The notes under the pieces were generated by a model. It made no database searches. It saw only the letters and a list, made by a program, of their open reading frames with translations, and was not told the DNA's origin. From NCBI GenBank assembly GCA_002343455.1, contig DDSR01000384.1:1-7756 (forward strand): DNA of 7,756 nt, in the 5' to 3' direction. The DNA is from Deltaproteobacteria bacterium UBA2385. Its GTDB lineage: Bacteria; Myxococcota_A; UBA796; UBA2385. The stretch's first letter is position 1; each line of letters opens with the position of its first letter. This document shows positions 1 through 6,362 of this stretch, piece after piece. The translations under genes and the position numbers were made by a program.

Positions 1-327
1 GTGGAAGCCCTCAGCACCACCCCGGTGCAGACCCTGCTGGAGGTGGTCGAGCAGGCCAGCCAGCCCCCGTGGGCCGGGATGCGCGCCGCCACCTGCCTGA
101 TCGTCGGCCACGGCGCCGAGCTGGCCCCCACCCTGGAGTCCTGGGTCCAGGGCCCCGAGTCGCGCGGGCTGGCCCTGCTGGTGCTCGACCAGCTCGACAG
201 CCTGCCCGAAGCCCAGGCCCTCGACCTCGCCCAGAAGGCCCTGGCCGGCCCCCACGCCGCCGACGCCCCCTCCCGACTGGCCCGCTCGCAGCGCCCGGCC
301 ATCGTCGCCCTGGTCCCCTCTCCCTGA
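1..327 (+). CDS. Small HEAT-like protein, 5'-truncated by window edge; tandem paralog of the next gene
   Basis: I do not recognise a named family. The visible 108 residues align without gaps to the next gene from its residue 43 onward. By hand count about 38 of the first 80 positions are identical, including GMRAA, the Cys that follows it (visible residue 32), the WV..PE.RGL segment and the Q.D.LP motif. The homology begins at the very first codon, and the paralog carries a signal peptide plus about 42 residues before this point. The GTG at position 1 is therefore probably an internal Val codon, and roughly 126 bases of the 5' end lie outside the window. The alternating amphipathic helical pattern (MRAA.C, then a helix with an acidic/Trp turn, then RGLALL) looks HEAT- or ARM-like, which is inference. 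It ends 15 bases before the next gene and is probably co-transcribed with it. Function unknown. Confidence 0.75.
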   Translation: MEALSTTPVQTLLEVVEQASQPPWAGMRAATCLIVGHGAELAPTLESWVQGPESRGLALLVLDQLDSLPEAQALDLAQKALAGPHAADAPSRLARSQRPAIVALVPSP

Positions 328-342
328 CCCCCCGAGGTGAGC

Positions 343-810
343 ATGTCCTCCCTGATCCTCTCCCTGCTCCTGGTCGCCGCCGCCGCCGCCAAGCCCGAGC
401 CCACCGCCGAGCAGCAGGCCGTCTACAAGGCCCTCTCCGGCCGCCACGAGTCCTTGAGCTGCACCGAGCTCGACGCCATGTCCAGCGATCCGCTGGGGAC
501 CTACCTCTACCTGATCGAGCACGCGACCCAGCCCGCCTGGGTGGGCATGCGCGCCGCGCGCTGCGTCATGCTCAACCACGCCGAGGCGGCCCGTCCGCAG
601 CTCGAGCGCTGGGTGGTCGAGCCCGAGCTGCGCGGCCTGGGCCTGCTGCTGGTCGGCCAGATCGACGAGCTGCCCCTGCCGCTGGCCAAGGAGCTGGCGG
701 TCAAGGCCATGTACGAGGGCCCCGACCCCGACGGCATGCGCAAGCGCATCGCCCGCGCCCGCACGCCTGAGATCGCCGCCCTGGCCGCCCCCGCCGCGAC
801 GACCCCATGA
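343..810 (+). CDS. Small secreted HEAT-like protein (paralog of the upstream gene)
   Basis: A 155-residue protein of unknown function. I chose ATG 343 over the in-frame GTG 337 because GAGGTGA (334-340) then forms a Shine-Dalgarno sequence just upstream, and the GTG lies inside it. Residues 1-16 (MSSLILSLLLVAAAAA) form a hydrophobic segment ending in five Ala, consistent with a Sec signal peptide cut before KPEP. It lacks the usual N-terminal Lys/Arg, so export is likely rather than certain. The mature part, residues 45-125, is the region shared with the upstream paralog; Cys74 is conserved in both. Cys40 lies just before the region visible in the truncated copy. Short helical repeats suggest a HEAT-like scaffold (inference). 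The stop overlaps the next start as ATGA (807-810), which implies translational coupling to the metalloprotease. The duplication and coupling suggest a partner or chaperone role in the envelope, but no catalytic motif is visible. Confidence 0.85.
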   Translation: MSSLILSLLLVAAAAAKPEPTAEQQAVYKALSGRHESLSCTELDAMSSDPLGTYLYLIEHATQPAWVGMRAARCVMLNHAEAARPQLERWVVEPELRGLGLLLVGQIDELPLPLAKELAVKAMYEGPDPDGMRKRIARARTPEIAALAAPAATTP

Positions 811-1904
811 CCCTGCTCCTGGTGCTCGCCTGCATCGGCAAGCCCGGCGCAGGCGACGACTCGGGCGTCGCCGCAGACGACATGCTCAGCCGGGAGTCCT
901 GGGTCGACTCCAGCAACCGCGACGGCATGATCGAGATCCCGGTCGAGCTCGACGGATCGGCCTCGGCCTTCATGGTGTCGGTCGAGTCGGACTACTACCC
1001 GGTGCTGGAGACCCTCACCGGCCCCGACGGCCGGACGGTCTTGACCTGGGAGGACTGGTACGACAGCGACAACAGCCTGACCTACGCCTTCTTCTGGGGC
1101 ACCAAGGCGATGGCCTTCAACTGGCCGGTGCGCGAGGTCGACGGCCCCCTCGCCGCCGGGACCTGGACCGTCGGCGTCGCGATGATCGACGGCAGCGGCT
1201 TCTACGCCAACAACGTCGACGCCGAGGTCATCGTCCACCGCAAGGCCGATCCCGACCTCGCCCAGGGCCAGGTCCGGGCCCGCATCGTCTGGGCCCAGGG
1301 CCAGGGCCAGGACCCCGACGTCGTCGCCGCCGCCGAGCAGGCGGTCGAGCGCTGGCGCGAGGTCTGGGCCATGCACGGCCTGACCCTGGTCGAGAGCTGG
1401 CACGACAGCGAGCTCTCCAGCAACCTCGGCTTCGCCGACTCCGGCAGCGCCAAGGTCGAGGAGAACGCCGAGCGCTTCGACGGCCGCGAGCTGATCCTGG
1501 TGCTGGGCGAGAGCATCTCGGGCGCCAGCGACACCTACGGCATCGCCGGGGGCATCCCCGGATCGATCGAGCCCAACCTGAACAGCCACGTCACGGTCGC
1601 CTGGCTGGCCCACGCCGGCACCAACGGCAACTTCAACGACGACGAGATCCGCCTGATGGGCGAGACCATGGCCCACGAGTGCGGGCACTTCATGGGCCTC
1701 TTCCACCCCGTCGAGTGGAACTACGACGCCTGGGACGCCCTGGACGACACCGAGGACTGCCGGACCTGGCAGAGCTGCGAGAACAAGCTGGGCGAGAACC
1801 TGATGTTCCCCTACCCGATCTGCGACTGGAGCTCCTGCGCGCCGCAGCCGGATCTGACCGGGCAGCAGAAGGGGGTCTCGCAGCGCTACATCGGGGCGTT
1901 GTAG
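807..1904 (+). CDS. Lipoprotein zinc metalloprotease (metzincin type)
   Basis: A 365-residue predicted secreted zinc peptidase. Residues 290-300 read HECGHFMGLFH, the metzincin zinc site HExxHxxGxxH: His290, His294 and His300 are the ligands and Glu291 the catalytic base. A Met-turn follows at NLMFP (Met333), 33 residues later, the expected order and approximate spacing for metzincins. The N-terminus MTLLLVLAC is a very short lipoprotein-like signal with candidate acylated Cys9. It lacks a positive N-region and has Leu at -2, so lipidation is plausible rather than certain. Residues about 38-145 look beta-rich, like a pre-peptidase or carbohydrate-binding-type sandwich. The peptidase core starts near residue 155. 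Four cysteines after the zinc site (318, 324, 339, 344) could form disulfides, fitting an extracytoplasmic location. The LTGQQKGVSQRY tail resembles the end of pappalysin/matrixin-like domains. The start overlaps the previous stop (ATGA). The exact MEROPS family is undecided; substrate unknown. Confidence 0.88.
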   Translation: MTLLLVLACIGKPGAGDDSGVAADDMLSRESWVDSSNRDGMIEIPVELDGSASAFMVSVESDYYPVLETLTGPDGRTVLTWEDWYDSDNSLTYAFFWGTKAMAFNWPVREVDGPLAAGTWTVGVAMIDGSGFYANNVDAEVIVHRKADPDLAQGQVRARIVWAQGQGQDPDVVAAAEQAVERWREVWAMHGLTLVESWHDSELSSNLGFADSGSAKVEENAERFDGRELILVLGESISGASDTYGIAGGIPGSIEPNLNSHVTVAWLAHAGTNGNFNDDEIRLMGETMAHECGHFMGLFHPVEWNYDAWDALDDTEDCRTWQSCENKLGENLMFPYPICDWSSCAPQPDLTGQQKGVSQRYIGAL

Positions 1905-1906
1905 CC

Positions 1907-2668
1907 TCAGGCCCCCAACACCCGCCGGGCGTTCTCCGCGGTCCGCGCCGCCATCTCCTCGACGCTCACCGCGTGCACCTCGGCCAGCGCCTGCACCACG
2001 CGGCCCAGGTTGCTGACGCGGTTGGGCGCCTCGGTGCCCAGCGGCGGCTGGTCCGGCGCGTCGGTCTCGGCCAGCAGGCGGTCCAGCGGGACCCGCGCGG
2101 CGGCCTCCCTCGCCCGGGGGTGGCGGGTGACCGAGCCCGAGAAGGAGATGTGCAGCCCCAGCTCCAGCCAGCGAGGCAGCTCCTCGGGCGGGGTGCTGGC
2201 GGAGTGGACCATGCCCCCGGCCCGGGGCAGGCCCTCTTGCCGCAGGATGGAGAGGGCTCGACCGTGGGCCCGCACGATGTGCAGCACGACGGGCAGATCG
2301 CGCTCCCGGGCGAGGCGGAGCTGGGCGCGGAAGGCCCGCTCCTGGCGGTCCAGGCTGGTCGGGTCCACAGCCCCCGAGCGATCCAGGCCCAGCTCCCCCA
2401 GGGCCGAGGCCGCCGGGCCCCGGTCCAAGCGCCGCTCCAGCGCCCGCAGGCCCTCCTCGACCGCGGCGTCGTCCATCGCCGCCACCGCCCAGGGGTGCAG
2501 CCCATAGGCCAGGAGCACCCCCGGGATGTGCGAGAGGCGCGCTTGCGCCTCCCAGCCGGCGGGGTCGACCCCGGCCACCAGCATCCCGTCGATGCCGCTC
2601 GAAGCGGCGAGCGTGGCCTCCTCGTGGGGATCCTCGCAGCGGTCGAGGTGGTTGTGGGCGTCGAACAT
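1907..2668 (-). CDS. TatD-family metal-dependent hydrolase / DNase
   Basis: A 253-residue TIM-barrel amidohydrolase of the TatD family, close to the usual length of about 260. All metal-site motifs are present in order: the HxH pair His5/His7 in DAHNHLD, GLHPW at 57-60, Glu92 in GELGLD, His130 in PVVLHIVRAHG, His155 in GGMVHS, and Asp203 in LAETDAP, followed by a conserved P.R.SNL region near 215-221. Family members are cytoplasmic Mg-dependent 3'-5' exonucleases acting on single-stranded DNA or RNA, linked to DNA repair or quality control; some have D-aminoacyl-tRNA deacylase-like activity. TatD, YcfH and YjjV types cannot be told apart here, so no symbol is given. In mRNA sense, GGAGG about 11 bases and GAGG about 5 bases before the ATG support the start. 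It converges on the metalloprotease with 2 bases between stops and diverges from the next gene across 53 bases. Confidence 0.93.
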   Translation of the reverse strand: MFDAHNHLDRCEDPHEEATLAASSGIDGMLVAGVDPAGWEAQARLSHIPGVLLAYGLHPWAVAAMDDAAVEEGLRALERRLDRGPAASALGELGLDRSGAVDPTSLDRQERAFRAQLRLARERDLPVVLHIVRAHGRALSILRQEGLPRAGGMVHSASTPPEELPRWLELGLHISFSGSVTRHPRAREAAARVPLDRLLAETDAPDQPPLGTEAPNRVSNLGRVVQALAEVHAVSVEEMAARTAENARRVLGA

Positions 2669-2721
2669 GGCTGCCTCGGCCTCCGCCCCGCGCTAGGCTG
2701 GGTTCATCCCACGGAGTAACC

Positions 2722-3606
2722 ATGTCCTTCTATGGCACCTTCTTGATCCAGCTCGGCGTGGTCACCCAGGACCAGGTCGCCGCGGCCCTGTCCGAGCAGA
2801 GCGAGGGTCGGATGCGCCTGGGCGAGCTGGCCGTGGTGCACGAGCTGCTGACCGCCGAGCAGGTCGAGCTGGTCCACCGCTGCCAGCGCACGGCCTCCGA
2901 GGGGGATCTGCGCTTCGGCGAGCTGGCGGTCGCGCTCGGCTTCACCGACACCGAGCGCATGGACCAGCTCCAACGCCAGCAGCGCAGAGGCTGGCGCAAG
3001 CTGGGCGAGATCCTGGTCGACGCCGGCATCCTCAACGCGGGCGCGCACGAGTCCTACCTGCGCGACTTCCTGCACCTGGAGCTCTCCCGCCGCCGCCGGG
3101 TCGAGGCCTCCATGGCCGACGCCCCCCACCCGCGCATCGTCGAGGCGATGGTCGAGCTGACCCGCCACTGGCTGCCCCGCTTCGGCCTGCCCGAAGCCCG
3201 CGTGGTCGATGTCCGCCTCGCTCCGCGGGCCGTGCCCGGCGTGACCTGGAGCGGCCGCCGCGATCTGCGGGGAGAGGTCGAGGTGATCGTCGTCCTGGGC
3301 CTCTCGACGGCCGGGCTGCTGGCCGTGGCGGGCCAGACCATGCGCCCCGAGCGCGAGGACCGCCCGGACCTGGCGCTGCCCGCGCTGGCCGAGACCCTGG
3401 AGACCCTGACCGAGCTGCTGCGCAATCGCCTGCCCGAGCTGAGCCTGGAGACCGGCGAGGTCACCACCTTCGCCGACGACGGCTTTCGCTCGGTCGAGGA
3501 CCTGATGGCCGAGCGGGACCTGGTCCAGATCGAGCTCAGCCACGCCACCCGAGGCGGCGGCTCGGCCAGCGTCGTGCTGACCCTGGTGAGCCGCCCGACG
3601 GCCTGA
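2722..3606 (+). CDS. GspE-N/MshEN-like repeat protein with probable CheX-like C-terminal domain
   Basis: A 294-residue protein, probably a cytoplasmic regulator. The N-terminal 116 residues contain four related units: 7-26 (FLIQLGVVTQDQVAAALSEQ), 32-55, 64-87 and 93-116. The last three open with [RK][LF]GE[LI], and the pattern is typical of GspE-N/MshEN domains, some of which bind c-di-GMP. The C-terminal part (about 138-292) has the rhythm of a CheX-like CheY-P phosphatase fold: a helix, a strand pair ending in VLGLSTAGLLAVAGQTM, a long helix (219-237), and a final strand SVVLTLVS. In CheX the long helix carries the catalytic ExxN; the closest match here is ETLE (224-227), lacking Asn, so activity is doubtful. 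SD GGAG (2713-2716) lies 5 bases before ATG. No membrane segment or ATPase domain is present, so it is not a GspE ATPase. The domain assignment is by eye and moderate for the C-terminus. Confidence 0.8.
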   Translation: MSFYGTFLIQLGVVTQDQVAAALSEQSEGRMRLGELAVVHELLTAEQVELVHRCQRTASEGDLRFGELAVALGFTDTERMDQLQRQQRRGWRKLGEILVDAGILNAGAHESYLRDFLHLELSRRRRVEASMADAPHPRIVEAMVELTRHWLPRFGLPEARVVDVRLAPRAVPGVTWSGRRDLRGEVEVIVVLGLSTAGLLAVAGQTMRPEREDRPDLALPALAETLETLTELLRNRLPELSLETGEVTTFADDGFRSVEDLMAERDLVQIELSHATRGGGSASVVLTLVSRPTA

Positions 3607-3609
3607 AGC

Positions 3610-3651
3610 TCAGCCGCAGGCGCTGTACCCTCAGCCGCAGGCGCTGTAGCC
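3610..3651 (-). repeat. 21-bp tandem duplication of the 3' end of nrdJ
   Basis: Two adjacent 21-bp units (3631-3651 and 3610-3630) match at 20 of 21 positions; both contain tcagccgcaggcgctgta. In nrdJ sense each unit encodes Gly-Tyr-Ser-Ala-Cys-Gly-stop. The first is the true end of nrdJ; the second follows its TGA in the same frame and ends in its own TGA. It fills most of the 24-base gap to the convergent upstream gene. Confidence 0.95.
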
Positions 3652-6111
3652 GCAGCTGTGGCACTTCATGCAGCCCTCTTCGAAGGCGAGGTGGCTGCTG
3701 CCGCAGTCGGGGCAGGTGGCCAGCACATCGGGCTCGACCGTGGCGCTGCGGTGCTCGCCGCCGGCCTTGGCGGCGAGGTACTTGTCCAGAGCCTGGGCGA
3801 TGGCGTCGGGCGCGCTGAGCACCTTGTTGGGGCCGAAGCCGACGGTGCGGTCGCAGGAGATGCCGCGGAGCTGGTCCCGCACCTCGGACAGGGGCAGCCC
3901 GTGCCGGAGGACGAGGCTGATCAGCCGGCCGATGGCCTCGCTGTCGGCGTTTGCGGCGCCGCCGGCCTTGCCCACCGTGCAGAAGACCTCGAAGGGCTCG
4001 TTGGTCTCGTCCTCGTTGATGGTGACGTAGAGATCACCGAGCGGCGAGGGCATCTTGACGGTGCGGCCGGTGAGGATCTGCGGGCGCTTGCGCTTGATGC
4101 GGCTGGGAGCCACCGGGGCGGCGGCCTGCGGGGCGGGCGAGGCGGTCGGCTCGGCCTTCTTCTCGGTCTTGCCGGTCGAGAGCACCTGCGCCGGGCGCGA
4201 GCCGTCGCGGTAGACCGTGACGCCCTTGGTGTTCAGGCTCCAGGCCAGCTCGAAGATGGTGCGCACATCGTCTTCGGTGGCCTCGTGCGGGAAGTTGGTC
4301 GTCTTGGAGATGGCCGCGTCGGTGTGCTCCTGGAAGGCCGCCTGCATGCGCACATGCCACTCGGGCGCGATGTTGTGGCTGGTGACGTAGACGCGCTGGA
4401 CGGCCTCGGGCACCTCGGGGTGGTGGATGTGCCCGCTGTCGGCGATGCGGGCCATCAGCTCCTCGGTGTGCCAGCCCTCGGCCTGGGCCCGGCCCAGGAA
4501 GTCGACGTTGACGTCGGGCATCTTCACGCCGGCCTGGTTGCGCATGAAGGCGACGGCGAAGTGCGGCTCGATGCCGCCGCTGCAGCCGGCGATCATGCTG
4601 ATGGTGCCGGTCGGCGCCACCGTGGTCAGGTTGCAGTGCCGCAGCCGCCGGTGGGGGCGGATGCGCTCGCCCTGCGGACCGCGGGCGCAGCTGGCGTCGG
4701 GGCCCCAGATGCTGCGCTCCCACTCGGGGAAGACGCCGCGCTGGCTGGCCAGCTCCTCGCTCTTGTTGCGGGACTCCTCGTCCACGAAGCCCATCAGCTC
4801 GCGGGCGAGCTGCACAGCCTCGTCGCTGTCGTAGGGGATGCCCAGCCGGACCAGCATGTCGGCCCAGCCCATGATGCCCAGGCCGATGCGGCGGATGGCC
4901 TTGGCGCGCTGCTCGATCGCCGGCAGCGGGAAGGCGTTGGCGTCGATGACGTTGTCCAGGAAGTGCACCGCCTCGTGCACGGTCTCCTGCAGGCCGACCC
5001 AGTCGATGCGGTCGTGCAGGGAGCCGCCCTCGGTCGCGGGGCGGACGAAGGCGCCGACGTTGACGCTGCCCAGGTTGCAGACGTCGTAGGGCAGCAGGGG
5101 CTGCTCACCGCAGGGGTTGGTGGCCTCGTACAGGCCCAGGTGCGGCACCGGGTTGTGGTAGTTGGCCCGGTCGACGAAGAAGATCCCGGGCTCGCCCGTG
5201 GCCCAGGCGCCCCGCACCACCAGGTCCCAGATCTCCCGCGCGTCCTCGGTGCCGACGACGGCGCCGCTGCCGGGGTGCTTCAGCTCGTAGGCCTGGCCCT
5301 TCTGCAGGGCGAGCATGAAGGCGTCGGTGACCGCGACGGAGATGTTGAAGTTGGTGATCTGCGAGGTGTCGGCCTTGCAGGCGATGAAGCGGCGGATGTC
5401 CGGGTGGTCGACCCGCAGGATGCCCATGTTGGCCCCGCGGCGGGTGCCGCCCTGCTTGACCACGTCGGTGCTGCCGTCGTAGAGCTTCATGAAGCTGATC
5501 GGGCCGCTGGCCACGCCCGTGCTGGAGCGGACCACGTCGCCCTCGGGGCGCAGGCGGCTGAAGGAGAAGCCCGTCCCGCCGCCGGACTGGTGGATCAGGG
5601 CCATCGAGGTCAGCGTGTCGTAGATGCCGCTCTGCCCGTTGCTGATGGCGTCGTCGACCGGCAGCACGAAGCAGGCCGAGAGCTGGCCGAGAGGCCGGCC
5701 CGCGTTCATCAGGGTGGGCGAGTTGGGCTCGAAGAAGCCCCGGGTCATCAGGCCGTAGAAGCGGCGGGCCGAGCGGTCGACCTCGGCGGCGGCGGCCCCA
5801 TAGCGGCCGTCCACGTCCGCCACGAAGCGGGCCACGCGCCAGAACATCTGCTCGGCGTCTTCGGTGGGCTTGCCCTCGGCGTCGCGCTTCAGGTAGCGCA
5901 GCGTCAGCACGGTGCGCGCGTTGGGGGAGAGGCGGGCGGGGGGGAGGTCGCTGGGGAACACATCCCAGGGGCCCACGGCCGAGGCCGAAGCCTTGGCCGG
6001 GGCCGTACGGGGGCGAGAGCTGGTCGGAGCCGGGGTCGACCCCTCGGCGGCGGCGGCGGGAGCGGCAGAGAGGGAGGCGGAGGAGTCAGCGGCGGAGCGA
6101 GAGGAAGACAT
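3631..6111 (-). CDS. nrdJ: Adenosylcobalamin-dependent (class II) ribonucleoside reductase
   Basis: An 826-residue class II RNR that reduces ribonucleotides to deoxyribonucleotides using a B12-derived thiyl radical. The catalytic barrel (about 60-645) shows the redox Cys147 in SACFVLPVDD, GGGTGFSFSRLRPEGD (177-192), NFNISVAVTDAF, the radical-site triad Asn332-Cys334-Glu336 in NPCGEQPLLPYDVCNLGS with partner Cys345, and TVAPTGTISMIAGCSGGIEP (497-516). A Lys/Ala/Pro linker (646-675) leads to a TSCPD domain (about 680-755, ending GISCD). The tail has six cysteines: CPDC (800, 803), Cys814, Cys817, Cys820 and Cys825 in CGYSACG, combining a zinc-ribbon-like cluster with the C-terminal shuttle cysteines. 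The first 55 residues are Ser/Ala/Pro-rich and do not look like an ATP-cone. The start is moderately certain: only a weak AAGG lies upstream, but no better ATG exists. Probable NrdR sites lie upstream. Confidence 0.97.
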   Translation of the reverse strand: MSSSRSAADSSASLSAAPAAAAEGSTPAPTSSRPRTAPAKASASAVGPWDVFPSDLPPARLSPNARTVLTLRYLKRDAEGKPTEDAEQMFWRVARFVADVDGRYGAAAAEVDRSARRFYGLMTRGFFEPNSPTLMNAGRPLGQLSACFVLPVDDAISNGQSGIYDTLTSMALIHQSGGGTGFSFSRLRPEGDVVRSSTGVASGPISFMKLYDGSTDVVKQGGTRRGANMGILRVDHPDIRRFIACKADTSQITNFNISVAVTDAFMLALQKGQAYELKHPGSGAVVGTEDAREIWDLVVRGAWATGEPGIFFVDRANYHNPVPHLGLYEATNPCGEQPLLPYDVCNLGSVNVGAFVRPATEGGSLHDRIDWVGLQETVHEAVHFLDNVIDANAFPLPAIEQRAKAIRRIGLGIMGWADMLVRLGIPYDSDEAVQLARELMGFVDEESRNKSEELASQRGVFPEWERSIWGPDASCARGPQGERIRPHRRLRHCNLTTVAPTGTISMIAGCSGGIEPHFAVAFMRNQAGVKMPDVNVDFLGRAQAEGWHTEELMARIADSGHIHHPEVPEAVQRVYVTSHNIAPEWHVRMQAAFQEHTDAAISKTTNFPHEATEDDVRTIFELAWSLNTKGVTVYRDGSRPAQVLSTGKTEKKAEPTASPAPQAAAPVAPSRIKRKRPQILTGRTVKMPSPLGDLYVTINEDETNEPFEVFCTVGKAGGAANADSEAIGRLISLVLRHGLPLSEVRDQLRGISCDRTVGFGPNKVLSAPDAIAQALDKYLAAKAGGEHRSATVEPDVLATCPDCGSSHLAFEEGCMKCHSCGYSACG

Positions 6112-6212
6112 GATCAGACCAGACCTTGGGGAGACCCGTAAGGGGGATGTGCACCGGGGGCGCCCGAGCGTGGGAGAGCTCGGGGGACGCGACCGGCGGA
6201 GGGGTGCCGCGA

Positions 6213-6251
6213 GGGCACCCAGATACTATAGGTTGGGGTTGAGCGGCGCAA
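6213..6251 (-). promoter_or_regulatory. Candidate nrdJ promoter
   Basis: In nrdJ direction, TATAGT (complement of 6225-6230) matches the -10 consensus at 5 of 6 bases. The best -35-like hexamer is TTGCGC (complement of 6246-6251), a weak 3 of 6 match with a short 15-base spacer. Transcription would start near 6218, leaving an untranslated leader of about 105 bases. This is one of the few AT-rich spots in the window. The -10 lies inside a predicted NrdR box, as expected for repression. No -35 with ideal spacing is visible, so an activator or an alternative sigma factor is possible. Confidence 0.5.
6223..6238. promoter_or_regulatory. Predicted NrdR box A (promoter-proximal)
   Basis: ATACTATAGGTTGGGG matches the published NrdR consensus acaCwAtATaTwGtgt at about 11 of 16 positions by hand count, with a well-conserved left half and a weaker right half. 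It overlaps the nrdJ -10 hexamer and starts 31 bp before box B. NrdR is the ATP/dATP-sensing repressor of RNR genes in most bacteria and binds tandem boxes. The match alone is modest; the spacing and location carry the weight. Confidence 0.5.
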
Positions 6252-6253
6252 GG

Positions 6254-6269
6254 GGTCTATATGTAGTGG
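6254..6269. promoter_or_regulatory. Predicted NrdR box B (promoter-distal)
   Basis: GGTCTATATGTAGTGG has the palindromic core CTATATGTAG, matching CwAtATaTwG at 9 of 10 positions, plus two of three bases in the right flank. Its start is exactly 31 bp from box A, about three helical turns, the arrangement typical of NrdR box pairs. It would sit near or just upstream of the -35 region of nrdJ. Confidence 0.6.
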
Positions 6270-6280
6270 TTGGCCATTTT

Positions 6281-6362
6281 CTTTTCCACAGCGCCCACAG
6301 GTCCAGGGAAGGCCCACGGCGACAGCACCGGCGAGGGCTTTCCGCCGTCTCTTGTGGAAAAG
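6281..6362. repeat. Inverted repeat with two DnaA-box-like 9-mers
   Basis: CTTTTCCACA (6281-6290) and TGTGGAAAAG (6353-6362) are perfect 10-bp inverted arms separated by 62 bases. Each contains TTTTCCACA, one base from the DnaA box TTATCCACA (sites 6282-6290 and 6353-6361 in opposite orientation). A nested pair, GGAAGGCCC (6307-6315) and GGGCTTTCC (6335-6343), lies inside. The segment lies between the methyltransferase stop and the nrdJ promoter. Neither strand shows a U-tract after the arms, so it is not a convincing intrinsic terminator. DnaA binding is inference. Confidence 0.6.

Noticed and set aside
376..390. (GCC)5 repeat in the signal peptide as a phase-variation tract
   Set aside because: It is a triplet repeat, so slippage would only change the number of Ala residues, and Ala runs are ordinary in GC-rich signal peptides.
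1295..1312. Three CCAGGG/CCAGGA hexamers in the protease gene
   Set aside because: This short repeat encodes an Ala-Gln-Gly-Gln-Gly-Gln linker, and there is no sign of mobility or regulation.
507..2723. A 738-codon open frame on the - strand spanning the protease and TatD genes
   Set aside because: It runs out of frame or antisense through three well-supported genes and encodes a Gly/Ala/Arg/Pro-rich sequence with no domain.
3658..6141. An 827-codon open frame on the + strand, antisense to the whole of nrdJ
   Set aside because: The product is a low-complexity Gly/Ala/Val/Asp-rich shadow caused by GC-rich codon usage. nrdJ on the other strand has unmistakable conserved motifs.
6114..6317. 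A 67-codon - strand frame just before nrdJ containing CGRCGKENG, like half of a zinc ribbon or a leader peptide
   Set aside because: It starts at a GTG with no ribosome site upstream of the predicted nrdJ promoter and runs through the promoter and NrdR boxes; the second CxxC is missing.
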